From: an uncultured Methanoregula sp. | GTDB taxonomy: Archaea; Halobacteriota; Methanomicrobia; Methanomicrobiales; Methanospirillaceae | Direction: 5' to 3' | Length of the DNA: 64,000 nucleotides | NCBI RefSeq assembly: GCF_963667735.1 | Contig: NZ_OY763919.1 | Span: 2,825,518 to 2,889,517, forward strand | In this document: piece after piece, positions 18,640-27,425 of the stretch | Layout of the letters: each line of letters starts with the position of its first letter | Position numbering within the stretch: position 1 is the first letter of the stretch | Translations under genes and position numbers: made by a program | Notes under the pieces: model-generated | Databases searched by the model: none | What the model was told of the DNA's origin: nothing | The model's input: only the letters and a program-made list of their open reading frames with translations

Positions 18640-19653
18640 ATGCACGAGGCACGCCAGTACAGGAAATCCATAAACAATGAGGTCCGGTGTTCGCTCTGCA
18701 ACCACCGGTGCCGGATCCTTGAAGGAAAATGCGGGATCTGCGGAGTACGGGAGAACCGGAACGGCATCCTGTATGCCACAACGTACGGCAGGATCAGTGC
18801 CGAGGCAGTGGACCCCATCGAGAAAAAACCGCTGTACCATTTCCTGCCGGGCACGCGATCGTATTCGCTGGGCAGCATCGGGTGCAACTTCCACTGCCAG
18901 CACTGCCAGAACTGGCACATCTCCCGGGCAGATAGCGAGACGGCAGGTCTCCGCAATCTTGCACCGGAAGAAGGGGTGCGGAGGGCAAAGGAGAGCGGCT
19001 GCGCAAGCATCTCCTGGACCTACAACGAGCCGACCATCTGGCACGAGTACACGCTCGACATGGGCACGCTCGCCCGGGCGGCCGGCCTTGGCACGGCCTA
19101 TGTCACGAACGGGTACATAACGGAAGAGGCTTTGCGCGAACTCTCGCCCATGCTCTCCGCGTACCGGGTGGACCTCAAGGCGTTCACGGATGATTTCTAC
19201 AAAAAGATCTGCGGGGCCCGTCTCCAGCCGGTCCTCGACTCCGCGGTACTTGCCCGCGAGCTGGGCATGCATATCGAGACGGTCACGCTCGTCATCCCCG
19301 GCCTCAACGACAGTCTTGAGGAACAGGCTGCCCTGATCCGCTGGGTTATTGAGAACCTCGGGCCTGATACGCCGATGCACTTCTCCGCGTTCCACCCCGA
19401 TTACCAGATGACCGATCGCACCTTCACACCGGTTGCAACCCTGGAGAAGATCTGCACAAAAGCAAAGGAACTGGGCCTCCGTTTCCCGTACATCGGCAAT
19501 GCCCGCAGCCATAAGTACGAGAATACCTGCTGCCCTGCCTGCGGGGCGCTCCTCATCGAACGGTCCGGCTTCTCCAGCCGGATCGCGGGACTGGACGGGC
19601 AGCAGTGCAGTTCCTGCGGGGAACAGACCGGGATCGTGCGGCATGTCGGCTGA
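18640..19653 (+). CDS. amrS: AmmeMemoRadiSam system radical SAM enzyme
   Basis: The product is 337 aa. The radical SAM cluster motif is C82-x3-C86-x2-C89 in GCNFHCQHC. It is preceded by Cys pairs CSLC and CGIC near residues 17-34 and followed near the C-terminus by CCPACG and CSSCG, which together mark the AmrS family (relatives of pyruvate-formate-lyase activating enzymes). The true reaction in archaea is unknown; AmrS usually occurs with AMMECR1 and MEMO proteins, which are not in this window. ATG 18640 is used; a GTG lies one codon earlier. It overlaps the Mut7-C gene by 11 nt, so they are co-transcribed. Confidence 0.9.
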   Translation: MHEARQYRKSINNEVRCSLCNHRCRILEGKCGICGVRENRNGILYATTYGRISAEAVDPIEKKPLYHFLPGTRSYSLGSIGCNFHCQHCQNWHISRADSETAGLRNLAPEEGVRRAKESGCASISWTYNEPTIWHEYTLDMGTLARAAGLGTAYVTNGYITEEALRELSPMLSAYRVDLKAFTDDFYKKICGARLQPVLDSAVLARELGMHIETVTLVIPGLNDSLEEQAALIRWVIENLGPDTPMHFSAFHPDYQMTDRTFTPVATLEKICTKAKELGLRFPYIGNARSHKYENTCCPACGALLIERSGFSSRIAGLDGQQCSSCGEQTGIVRHVG

Positions 19654-20137
19654 TCCGGACCCGGGACAGCGGTTCATCGCGGACCGTATGCTTGGCACCC
19701 TCACGCGGTACCTGCGGTTCATGGGCTATGACACAACGAGCGCAAACACCCTTACCCCCGGAAACCGGAAAGAGGACACGCTCCTCCTCGACCTGGCTCT
19801 GCAGGAGAACCGCATCCTGCTGACGGGCGATGCCGAACTTGCAAGGCGCGGGAAAGAGCGGGCAGTGTACATCCGGAGCGGGGACGTTGCAGGGCAGATA
19901 CAGCAGCTCGTGGATCTCGGGCTTGTCGAACAACGGATTTTCCTGAACCGCTGTTCGCTCTGCAACACCCTCCTGAGGGAAGCCCGGCCCGAAGAGATAG
20001 GGGGCGCGGAATACGCACCCAGGGAAAGAGAACATCTCACCTTCTTCTGGTGCGAGAGCTGCGTGAAACTGTACTGGAACGGCTCTCATGAGAAACAACT
20101 CAAAAAAAGACTGGAAGGGCAGCCGGAAAAGCGGTGA
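19643..20137 (+). CDS. Mut7-C RNase-domain protein
   Basis: The product is 164 aa. The first 95 residues match the Mut7-C (DUF82) PIN-like fold, with FIADRMLGTLTRYLRFMGYD carrying the first acidic residue and ILLTGDAELARRG the next. The second half is a zinc ribbon with NRCSLCNTLL and FFWCESCVKLYW. PIN-like acidic residues suggest a metal-dependent RNase, unproven for archaeal members. ATG 19643 lies inside the 3' end of amrS. Confidence 0.85.
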   Translation: MSADPDPGQRFIADRMLGTLTRYLRFMGYDTTSANTLTPGNRKEDTLLLDLALQENRILLTGDAELARRGKERAVYIRSGDVAGQIQQLVDLGLVEQRIFLNRCSLCNTLLREARPEEIGGAEYAPREREHLTFFWCESCVKLYWNGSHEKQLKKRLEGQPEKR

Positions 20138-20303
20138 ACGCAGATCTTTGTACTGCCGGGGGTGAGCCATACCACCGGGAGCCAATCCGGCCCGGGAGGG
20201 GATATGGGTCGTGCAGACTTCCTGCGGATCGGTACCGGTAGGGTATATCCGCAAGCTCCATTATCTCCTGCTCCCAGAGTACGAGGTGGGAGACAGATAT
20301 CCT

Positions 20304-20576
20304 ATGAAAGATCACCAAATCGTCCGATGGTCAGTGGATGTTGCACTGGGGATTGTGTTCCTCGTAAGCCTGATTACCGGCCTTGCCAAACTCACCGTCC
20401 TTTTACGGGTGACCGGCCTGGGGCAGGTGGTCCTGCCGCTTGCCCGGATCTCCGATATCCATGACACGGCCGGAGTGCTTCTTGCTCTTCTCGTATTGAT
20501 TCATCTGTACCTGAACCGGAAATGGATCATCGGTACGACCAGGCGGATCCTGTCAGGTACGATGAAAGACGAGTGA
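20304..20576 (+). CDS. Small DUF4405-like membrane protein
   Basis: The product is 90 aa with three hydrophobic segments. WSVDVALGIVFLVSLITG and LLALLVLIHLYLNRKWI resemble the DUF4405/cytochrome-b561-like family. His residues in SDIHDTAG and VLIHLYLNRKW are placed as haem ligands would be. It converges on a molybdoprotein gene with only 25 nt between the stops, and the pair could form a small electron-transfer unit. A TATA-like GGTATATCC lies near 20242-20250. The haem and partnership claims are inference. Confidence 0.65.
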   Translation: MKDHQIVRWSVDVALGIVFLVSLITGLAKLTVLLRVTGLGQVVLPLARISDIHDTAGVLLALLVLIHLYLNRKWIIGTTRRILSGTMKDE

Positions 20577-20601
20577 AAAAACGATTCTCGTGCAGGAGAC
20601 C

Positions 20602-21291
20602 CTATCCAAACTTGTTCTGGTCCAGGGCTCCGGTATTGGAGTAGCCCCGGGATTCCCAGTAGCCGCGATAGGATGGATCGTCCGACAACTCAATCCTCTC
20701 CACCCACTTGATCCACTTGTAGCCCCACTTGTCCTCGGCCACGAGCTGGAAGGGATAGCCCCGCTCTGCGGGCATGGTCACGTTGTTCATCCGGTACGCA
20801 AGCAGGATGTCGCGATCGGAAAAGTACGAGAGGGGAAACGATGTGGTATACCCGTCCCTCGCAGTAAGGATCACCGTGTTTGCCCGGGGGTCCGGCCCGG
20901 CATCTGCCAGGATGTCCCGGAAAAGAACGCCTTCCCAGAGGATCGTTGCATCCCATCCCTCAACGCAGTGAAGGGTGACGACTTTGGAATAATGCGGGTA
21001 CCGGGCAAGGATCTCGTCATAGGAAAGGGACTGCGGCCTGCGGGCGAGACCGGTTACGGCCAGACGGTAGCCGGATATATTGACCTGCTGGGGACCCAGG
21101 ATGGAGTTTTCCCGGAAATCCTTTACCGATGAGAGATCTTTTCCCTCAAACGATCGGACTTCCACTGCCGCAAGGGATGCAGGCACGCCATCCGGCCCGG
21201 AGATCCCCGGGGGACTCCGCAGGACCAGGAACGAACAGGCTGCGCCTATCACAAGAATGAGAAGGATGGCGAGGATCCACCGGATGTTCAT
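20602..21291 (-). CDS. Membrane-anchored molybdopterin oxidoreductase, SUOX fold
   Basis: The product is 229 aa. After an N-terminal anchor (WILAILLILVIGAACSFLVL) comes a sulfite-oxidase-type molybdopterin domain of about 180 residues. The molybdenum-ligating Cys is C109 in VTLHCVEGWD, followed by LFRDILADAG, TARDGYTTSFPLSYF and the closing RGYPFQLVAEDKWGYKWIKWVERIEL. It resembles YedY/MsrP-like and other stand-alone SUOX domains; substrate unknown. ATG 21291 gives the anchor directly. It shares a 3' junction with the DUF4405-like membrane gene, a possible redox partner. Confidence 0.85.
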   Translation of the reverse strand: MNIRWILAILLILVIGAACSFLVLRSPPGISGPDGVPASLAAVEVRSFEGKDLSSVKDFRENSILGPQQVNISGYRLAVTGLARRPQSLSYDEILARYPHYSKVVTLHCVEGWDATILWEGVLFRDILADAGPDPRANTVILTARDGYTTSFPLSYFSDRDILLAYRMNNVTMPAERGYPFQLVAEDKWGYKWIKWVERIELSDDPSYRGYWESRGYSNTGALDQNKFG

Positions 21292-21355
21292 GAAGGATGA
21301 TAGGCACTGCAGCTTATCAAAACTTGGATAGAGGACAATCGCGAAAAAAAACCGC

Positions 21356-22135
21356 TCATACCTCTTCCGTGAGCACTTTGTAGAAATGTTCGGATGCATT
21401 CCGCTCGGCCCACGGGCGGTGCCCGCATTTTTCCAGAAGGATGAACCGGAAATCCGCAAGCTCCTTTGAAAGCGGGATCGTCACCCCGTCGGACGGGTGG
21501 GGATCCCAGTCGCCATGGATTGCAACAACGGGGCACTTGATGGATTTTGCCATCTGGAGGAGAACCTGCGTGCGCCGCAGTTCCGCTGCCTCTTCCCAGA
21601 CCTCCCGGAAGATATCGTACTGGCAATGGAACCCTTCGTCCTCGATATTGGCAGGGTCGAATGCATCGGCGCGGGAGAGGAGGTACCCGAGCCGTGCAAG
21701 AAGGGCATTCTTCCCGGGGGTCTCAGGCACGTCGAGTTTTCCCATGATCTCCTGCGCCTCTGCCTTGTCCTGCTGCTTCATGCGGACAAGCCGGGTTTTT
21801 GTGATGGACGCGGCATACTGCTCCTCGAACGGCGGGCAGCCGATGAGGATGAGTTTCTTCACAAGTGCCGGATACCGGGCAGCAAGAAGCCACGAGAGAT
21901 AGGCCCCCCAGGAGAACCCGACCAGGGTTACCGGCACCTTTCCCTGCTCGATGAGAACCGACCGGAGCTCCTGGACCTGCCCGTCAAGGGTTGTCTCGGT
22001 CTGGAGCGGTTCAAGCACCGGCCGGACTGCCGACAATTCCCTGGCAACGGGAGCTACTTCGCCGGGAGCTCCCGGACCCCCGTGGATGACCGCGATGGTA
22101 TAGGGTCCTGCCCCCCATTTTCGTACCAGACTCAT
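21356..22135 (-). CDS. Alpha/beta-hydrolase
   Basis: The product is 259 aa. Oxyanion motif HGGPGAPGE, nucleophile S75 in VGFSWGAYLS, acid in VAIHGDWDPHPS and His in LEKCGHRPWAE form the triad of an alpha/beta-hydrolase, closest in look to proline-iminopeptidase or ester-hydrolase types. Substrate unknown. A TATA-like AATATATACT (minus strand, 22157-22166) lies only about 25-30 nt before the ATG, so the transcript may be leaderless and separate from the hydrogenase-like operon upstream. Confidence 0.85.
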   Translation of the reverse strand: MSLVRKWGAGPYTIAVIHGGPGAPGEVAPVARELSAVRPVLEPLQTETTLDGQVQELRSVLIEQGKVPVTLVGFSWGAYLSWLLAARYPALVKKLILIGCPPFEEQYAASITKTRLVRMKQQDKAEAQEIMGKLDVPETPGKNALLARLGYLLSRADAFDPANIEDEGFHCQYDIFREVWEEAAELRRTQVLLQMAKSIKCPVVAIHGDWDPHPSDGVTIPLSKELADFRFILLEKCGHRPWAERNASEHFYKVLTEEV

Positions 22136-22203
22136 CAGATACCCGGTTATCTTCAGAGTATATATTGTTCCGGGTTGGCCGGGTGAAATGAAAGCGGCCG
22201 GAT

Positions 22204-22722
22204 TTAAAAATTTCCCCGCGCTTTTTTCATCAGGGCAAGCAGGCCCTCAAGGATCTGGACGGGGGTCGGCGGATTGCCGGGGATCTTCATGTCAACGGGA
22301 AAGAGTTTGTCGGCCCCGCCAAGAACCGCGTAGGTCCCGGCAAAGATCCCGCCATTGCAGGCATCGTCCCCTACGGCAACAACGAATTTGGGTGACGGCA
22401 TGGCATCGTAGGTCTTCTTCGCCGCAATCGCCATGTTGTGCGTGACCGCACCGGTCACGATCAGGACGTCCGCATGCCGGGGCGAGGCAACGAACGTTAT
22501 GCCGAACCGCTCGACATCGTAATACGGATTGTTTAAGTTGTTGATCTCGATCTCGGTGGCATTGTCGCTGCCGCAGTCCAGTTCCCGGATCGCAAGGCTG
22601 CGCCCGAAAACCGAATCGATCTCGCACCGGAGATCCCTGCCGAGCGCTTCCGTTACGGCATCGTGCTCCGGCAGATCACTTTTCACTTTCTTTTTAAAGA
22701 AACAGGAAAGGGCATTTACCAT
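22204..22722 (-). CDS. HyfI/NuoB-like small subunit with missing cluster ligands
   Basis: This 172-aa protein aligns over its length with the HycG/HyfI/NuoB family: PYYDVERFGITFVASPRHADVLIVTGAVT, then GDDACNGGIF and VDMKIPGNPPTP. In that family four Cys bind the proximal [4Fe-4S] cluster. Here the first is kept (C50), but the others read D53, D120 (with a stray C122 two residues later) and N150, so a normal cluster cannot form. The gene has a strong ribosome site (GAGGTGA) overlapping the stop of the large-subunit gene. It is the last gene of the operon. The fold is intact, so loss of electron transfer rather than decay is suggested. Confidence 0.9.
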   Translation of the reverse strand: MVNALSCFFKKKVKSDLPEHDAVTEALGRDLRCEIDSVFGRSLAIRELDCGSDNATEIEINNLNNPYYDVERFGITFVASPRHADVLIVTGAVTHNMAIAAKKTYDAMPSPKFVVAVGDDACNGGIFAGTYAVLGGADKLFPVDMKIPGNPPTPVQILEGLLALMKKARGNF

Positions 22723-22733
22723 TTTGTCTCACC

Positions 22734-24314
22734 TCACAGATCGGTCCCTGCATACGACAGGTTCAGGCTCTTGTTGATGACCGGGAAGTCCGGCACGATG
22801 TTCCCCTGGATTGCATGTTCGATCGCCTGCCAATTGCAGAACGAGGCGGTCCGGACTTTATACCGGTCCACGGCACCGTCCCGGATAAGAACCCAGCAGA
22901 GGTTCTCCCCCCGGCAGGACTCCACCAGGGAGAGGGCATAGCCATCGCGGGGAACAAAACTGCCACAGATCTCACCTTCGGGCATGGAGCCAAGCAGTTC
23001 TATGATGAGATCCAGCGAATCGAGGATCTCGGAGGCCTTGACGGTGAACCGGGACAGGACATCCCCGTCATTGAGGGGTTTTGGTTTTGGAACCACGCGA
23101 TCATAGAGACCGTACGGGTGATCGATCCGCACATCCACATTTCCCCCCGAGGCCCGGGCAGCCGGGCCGGTGATATTGAGCGGCTGGAGCAGGTTCTTTT
23201 TTATAATGCCGGTTGTGGCGAACCGGTCGATGACCGAAGTTGTCGAGAGGACAATCTTGAGCCCCACCCGGTAGCGCTTCCTGAAATGGCTGGTGAATTC
23301 CTGAAGATCCTGGAGCTGCTGCCGGCTGATATCATGGGACAGGCCGCCACAGCAGATCATGCCCCGCAGGAACCGGGAGCCGGTCAGATGGGCGTTCATC
23401 CGGAAGACCTCTTCCCGGAGGACCGAGAACTGGTTCGCACCCAGCGGGAACGCAACATCCACGAGCATGCCGGCCTGGTCCCCGAGATGGGAGCAGATCC
23501 GTTCGAGTTCAAGGAAGATGGTGCGCAGGTGCCAGGCCCGGGGAGGGATTTGTGTCCCTGCAATCCGTTCCACTGCCATACAGAACGCTGTCGCATTCGC
23601 AACCGACTCGTCGCCGCTGACAGATTCCGCGATCCGCACGCAGTCCGCCGGGCCTTTGCCTTCGGCCAGCTTCTCGATGCCCCGGTGCTTGTAGAACATG
23701 CGGATCTCCAGGTTGAAGACCGTCTCCCCGATAACGCTGAACCGGAAATGCCCGGGCTCGATGATCCCGGCATGCACCGGCCCGACCGGGACCTGGTACA
23801 CGCCTTCGCCGCTCACTTTCCGGAAGGGATATTCCCGGTCCGGGGCAACCGCGGACAGGGGCCGGATCGGGACATTCCGTACGGATTTTTTGAGCGGGTG
23901 GAAATCATCGGGGTACGTCTCGTGCAGGAAGAGGCGCCGGTCATCGAATGCCCCATCGAATTCCACCCCGAACCCGTCCCGGCATTCGCGTTCGAACCAG
24001 CAGGCCGAGGGAAAGATCCGGGCAATGGATTTCGCCCGGTCCTTGACATTGCGCACAACGACAAGGATCCCGGACTTCTTCTCGAACACGTAGAAGAGCG
24101 AGAACCGGTAGTCCGGATCGAATCCTTCAACGCAGAAGAGACCCGACAGGACGCACTTGCCTGCCGAGAGGAACGAGACAACGGACTCAAACTCCCCTTC
24201 TGATACGGAGACATAGCATTCCCCGCTGCATCCGCTGACAATCCGGGAGGGATCGCTGATACAGCTTGCCATCTCCCGGGCAGCAATAAATCCGGCATCA
24301 GTCCTTGCAGTCAT
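22734..24314 (-). CDS. HyfG/HycE-like large subunit without Ni ligands
   Basis: The product is 526 aa. Residues 1-150 resemble the NuoC-like half and 165-526 the NuoD/hydrogenase large-subunit half (VPVGPVHAGIIEPGHFRF, YKHRGIEKLAEG, RAWHLRTIFLELERICSHLGD, GPAARASG, RIDHPYGLY). The two CxxC pairs that hold Ni-Fe in hydrogenases are gone: the first reads S233-G-D-E236 and the second S520-Y-A-G523, and the protein ends at residue 526 without the usual tail. It therefore cannot be a hydrogenase in the known sense. It fits the energy-converting hydrogenase-related (Ehr) group as I recall it. It overlaps the upstream gene by 1 nt. Confidence 0.92.
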   Translation of the reverse strand: MTARTDAGFIAAREMASCISDPSRIVSGCSGECYVSVSEGEFESVVSFLSAGKCVLSGLFCVEGFDPDYRFSLFYVFEKKSGILVVVRNVKDRAKSIARIFPSACWFERECRDGFGVEFDGAFDDRRLFLHETYPDDFHPLKKSVRNVPIRPLSAVAPDREYPFRKVSGEGVYQVPVGPVHAGIIEPGHFRFSVIGETVFNLEIRMFYKHRGIEKLAEGKGPADCVRIAESVSGDESVANATAFCMAVERIAGTQIPPRAWHLRTIFLELERICSHLGDQAGMLVDVAFPLGANQFSVLREEVFRMNAHLTGSRFLRGMICCGGLSHDISRQQLQDLQEFTSHFRKRYRVGLKIVLSTTSVIDRFATTGIIKKNLLQPLNITGPAARASGGNVDVRIDHPYGLYDRVVPKPKPLNDGDVLSRFTVKASEILDSLDLIIELLGSMPEGEICGSFVPRDGYALSLVESCRGENLCWVLIRDGAVDRYKVRTASFCNWQAIEHAIQGNIVPDFPVINKSLNLSYAGTDL

Positions 24315-25801
24315 CAGAATCTCAACTCCGAAACGATCTCATTGAAGAAAGAAATCTCCCCGGATGTGAAGACCAGGCCGAGGATGAGGATCAGACATAA
24401 GAGAATGACAATGGGCGCCTTCATGCCTGCAGGTGTCGGGTACTGCTCGATGTCCGGGCTCTGGCCCGGGGGCGTCACCTGCGTAAAGGCAACAATCACG
24501 AAATAGCCAAGCCCCACCGCTGCGATGAAGAGAAGTACGAGCACGAGGGCAAGGACAATGGGCGAGACAGCACCGAGACCCAGCAGGATGAAGAGCTTGG
24601 ACCAGAAGACAGGGAACGGCGGCATGCCGATGATAGCAAGCCCGCCGATGATGATGCCCCAGGCTGCAAGGGGCTGGAGCCGGAAGACATCCCGGATCTC
24701 GTCAAGCGCATCGCTCGAGAGATGGCTGCGGTACTGGCGGTGGAGGATACCTGCCGACAGGAAGAGCGAGGCTTTTGTCAGGGAGTGGGCCAGGATGTGG
24801 AAGAGTACCCAGAAGATCGCAAGAGGCGTCCCGACCGCAATGCCGATGAGCAGGATACCCATGTTCTCGACGCTTGAGAATGCGATGAGCTTCTTTAGGT
24901 TCTTCTGCGGGAGCATAGAGAAAGCCGCGATCCCGATCGTCAGGACACCGAAAAGGCCGATGAGCGGCGCAATCGTTGCAATCGCCGCGTTCTGGTGGAC
25001 AAGTGCCGCCATGCGGAGGATCCCGTAAATACCCACGTTGAGGAGGACACCGGACAGGATTGCGCTGACCGCGGACGGGGCTTTTGCATGGGCTTCGGGC
25101 AGCCAGGTGTGGAACGGGAAGATACCCGATTTTGCAGCAAACCCGATGAAGACGAGCGCCGATGCCGCCACCATCATGCCGGTCGGGAACGTGGATGCAT
25201 GCTGCATGAGCCCGGTCCAGTTCAGGGTCCCGTTCCCCGGCCCCAGGACCGTTCGCGAGGTCTCAAAGAGAAAGATGAGGCCGACAAACGAGAAGAGCAT
25301 GGCAACCGAGGCCACGAAGATGTACTTGATCGCGGCATCGATATTCTCCCGCGCCGACAGGGTGGCAATGAGGATGGCGGACGTGATCGTGGTCAGTTCG
25401 GCAAAGATCCAGAAGAGGGCCAGGTTGTCCGAACAGAAGGCAAGGACAATGAGGAGAAGGAGGAGGATCCAGGCCGCGTAGAAGAGCTTCAGGCTCCCTT
25501 TCTCCAGTTCCCCGCTCTCAAGAAGGCCGTCAACATACCCCCGGGCATAGACTGCTGCGAGGCTGAATATGACGGCAGTTATCAGGATCTCGAAGATCCC
25601 CAGGTGATCGATAAAGAAAAACTGGCTGCCGACCAAAAACGAGGAGACCGGCACAACCTCGAACAGGAGAACGAAGACCGTAATGATCACAAAGAGCACG
25701 GCCTGAGCGGTACAGATCAGGTTCATGCGCTTGGGGGTGTGACTCAGTGCGATCAGGAGGAGTGCTGCGGCAGTGCAGGCAATGAATGCGATCAGGATCA
25801 T
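24314..25801 (-). CDS. HyfF/NuoN-like antiporter subunit
   Basis: This 495-aa polytopic protein belongs to the Mrp-antiporter/NuoLMN family. About fourteen helices are visible. The helix-5-like Glu lies in LFWIFAELTTITSA, the Lys in FAAKSGIFPFHTWLPEAHAKAPSAVSAILSGVLLN, and the following FSSVENMGILLIG and FHILAHSLTKASLFLSAG segments are typical of the ion pathway. In related complexes these subunits pump protons or Na+. The membrane-arm residues are retained, unlike the metal ligands of the peripheral arm. It is joined by short overlaps to both neighbours. Confidence 0.92.
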   Translation of the reverse strand: MILIAFIACTAAALLLIALSHTPKRMNLICTAQAVLFVIITVFVLLFEVVPVSSFLVGSQFFFIDHLGIFEILITAVIFSLAAVYARGYVDGLLESGELEKGSLKLFYAAWILLLLLIVLAFCSDNLALFWIFAELTTITSAILIATLSARENIDAAIKYIFVASVAMLFSFVGLIFLFETSRTVLGPGNGTLNWTGLMQHASTFPTGMMVAASALVFIGFAAKSGIFPFHTWLPEAHAKAPSAVSAILSGVLLNVGIYGILRMAALVHQNAAIATIAPLIGLFGVLTIGIAAFSMLPQKNLKKLIAFSSVENMGILLIGIAVGTPLAIFWVLFHILAHSLTKASLFLSAGILHRQYRSHLSSDALDEIRDVFRLQPLAAWGIIIGGLAIIGMPPFPVFWSKLFILLGLGAVSPIVLALVLVLLFIAAVGLGYFVIVAFTQVTPPGQSPDIEQYPTPAGMKAPIVILLCLILILGLVFTSGEISFFNEIVSELRF

Positions 25802-26487
25802 GGGCTCTCCTCCTCTTCCCAGAGGTGGAAACGGTGGAGTCTCTTATGGTAGTCCTCGAGCGTGGAATCGATCCCGACCGTGAGGATGGTTGTCAGGAGT
25901 ACAACGATTATCAAGTCGATGATGATCAAGAACTCGATGATGAAGGGCAGCTCGGTGACGAACATACCAAAGAGCAGGACGCCGTTCTCCATGGTCAGGT
26001 AGCCGAGCACTTTTGTGATCGCCCGCTTGCGCGAGAAGGTCACGAGCATTCCCATGAGCATCAGCGAGATGCCAAGGACCGCCCCGAAGAAGAGGAAACT
26101 CCCCCGGGCCGGGGTCCCTTCCAGGATCTTCGAGAACGCGATGTAGATGACAAGCATCAGCCCCATCGAGATGATCAAGGAGGTTGTCGGGCTCAGGAAA
26201 TGGAACTCGATATCCCGGCGGATCCGGACTTTCTCCTGGATGGTTGCGATGAAGTAGGGGATGATGATGACCTTGCTTGCAAACGTGATAACGGCAATCG
26301 CGAGCAGGACCGGCGCATCCTCAATCGAGTAGAGGGCAAGGGCGACAAGGACGAGTGTCAGGGACTGGAGGGCGTACACGGATACGAGCGAGAGCAGGTT
26401 GCGCGTTGAGATGATGTAGGCCGCAGTGATGATGACGACAACGAAGAGGATCTTGATGAATCCCTGCGCAAGGGCTGTTTCGATCAT
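25798..26487 (-). CDS. HyfE/NuoK-like membrane subunit
   Basis: The product is 229 aa with about seven helices. HyfE proteins carry a NuoK-like core, here seen in GYLTMENGVLLFGMF with a membrane Glu, plus extra helices such as SLVSVYALQSLTLVLVALALYSIED. It is the small antiporter-linked subunit of formate-hydrogenlyase-like complexes. It overlaps hyfF- and hyfC-like genes by 4 nt each, so all are translated from one message. Confidence 0.88.
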   Translation of the reverse strand: MIETALAQGFIKILFVVVIITAAYIISTRNLLSLVSVYALQSLTLVLVALALYSIEDAPVLLAIAVITFASKVIIIPYFIATIQEKVRIRRDIEFHFLSPTTSLIISMGLMLVIYIAFSKILEGTPARGSFLFFGAVLGISLMLMGMLVTFSRKRAITKVLGYLTMENGVLLFGMFVTELPFIIEFLIIIDLIIVVLLTTILTVGIDSTLEDYHKRLHRFHLWEEEESP

Positions 26488-27425
26488 GCGAACACCTCGA
26501 TGATGATGATAAGCGTCGAGAAGAAGAATGCCATGGCAAAGAGGCTCGGGAGCCGGAAGAACCGCATCTTGGCCATCGAGGACTCAAAGAGCCCGATGAT
26601 TCCTGCAAGGATGCTGCCTTTGATAATGAAAAGCCCGGTTGCAATGAGAAGGCCGGCAAGAGTGAACGTAGTCATCAGGCCGAAGGGGACGATCAGGTTG
26701 AGGAGGAGAGCCATGAGGAGGGTCAGTTTGACTGCAGCCGAGAGTTCCATGAGGGCCAGGTTCCTGCCGGACTGTTCCAGGATCATCCCCTCGTGGATCA
26801 TGGTCAGTTCGAGATGCGTCTCCGGGTTGTCGACCGGGATGCGGGAGGTCTCGACTATGAGGATGATGAAGAGCGAGATCCCAAGGAGGATGAGGATCGG
26901 GGTCGTGAGGGTCCCGGCAGCGGCAGATGTCGAGAACATGTCGAAGATGTTGAGGGACCTGAAGACAAAGACAAGCGCGGCAAAGACGATGATCGTTGTC
27001 GGCTCGATGATAGCCGAGATGCTCATCTCCCGGGAGCTGCCCATCCCGCCAAAGGAGCTGCCGGCATCGAGGCCGGCAAGAGCCATGAAGAACTTGGCAA
27101 GGGCAAGGAGGTAGAGGAAGAGGATGATGTTCCCGATCCCCCCGATCGGTTCGGGCACGAAGACGAGCGGGACAAAGAGGGCTGCAACAAGGAGCGCTGC
27201 GATGTTGAGGATGGGCGTGACCCGCATAATTCTTGACGAATTGGGGGAGTAGATGACTTCCTTTTTCAACAGCTTTGCAAGAGAGTAATACGTCTGGAAG
27301 ACCGAAGGGCCGCTCCTCCCCTGGGTCCGCGCTTTCACTTTCTTTATCAGGCTTACGAAGAGCGGGGCAAGGGCGAGGACAACGAGAGTGTTCAGTACAA
27401 GGTAGAGAATAAACATCCCGTTCAT
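26484..27425 (-). CDS. HyfC/NuoH-like membrane subunit
   Basis: The product is 313 aa from ATG 27425, which overlaps the previous stop as ATGA; an ATG three codons earlier at 27434 is possible. The NuoH family core is present: KARTQGRSGPSVFQTYYSLAKLLKK, SSREMSISAIIEP and ETSRIPVDNPETHLELTMIH with the acidic residues that connect the peripheral arm to the ion channels. Eight helices are predicted. Its conservation argues that the complex still couples something to ion movement. Confidence 0.92.
   Translation of the reverse strand: MNGMFILYLVLNTLVVLALAPLFVSLIKKVKARTQGRSGPSVFQTYYSLAKLLKKEVIYSPNSSRIMRVTPILNIAALLVAALFVPLVFVPEPIGGIGNIILFLYLLALAKFFMALAGLDAGSSFGGMGSSREMSISAIIEPTTIIVFAALVFVFRSLNIFDMFSTSAAAGTLTTPILILLGISLFIILIVETSRIPVDNPETHLELTMIHEGMILEQSGRNLALMELSAAVKLTLLMALLLNLIVPFGLMTTFTLAGLLIATGLFIIKGSILAGIIGLFESSMAKMRFFRLPSLFAMAFFFSTLIIIIEVFA

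Noticed and set aside
18601..19722. 373-codon antisense ORF opposite amrS
   Set aside because: The plus strand encodes all AmrS cysteine motifs; the antisense frame has none of its own.
22815..24203. 462-codon ORF on the plus strand opposite the hydrogenase-like large subunit
   Set aside because: It mirrors a real gene with clear family motifs; its sequence is charged, low in structure and has no recognisable domain. A codon-bias shadow in GC-rich DNA.
22204..24314. Pseudogene explanation for the missing metal ligands
   Set aside because: Both subunits are full in frame, keep their folds and neighbouring family motifs, have a strong ribosome site between them and overlap tightly with intact membrane subunits, so simple decay is unlikely.
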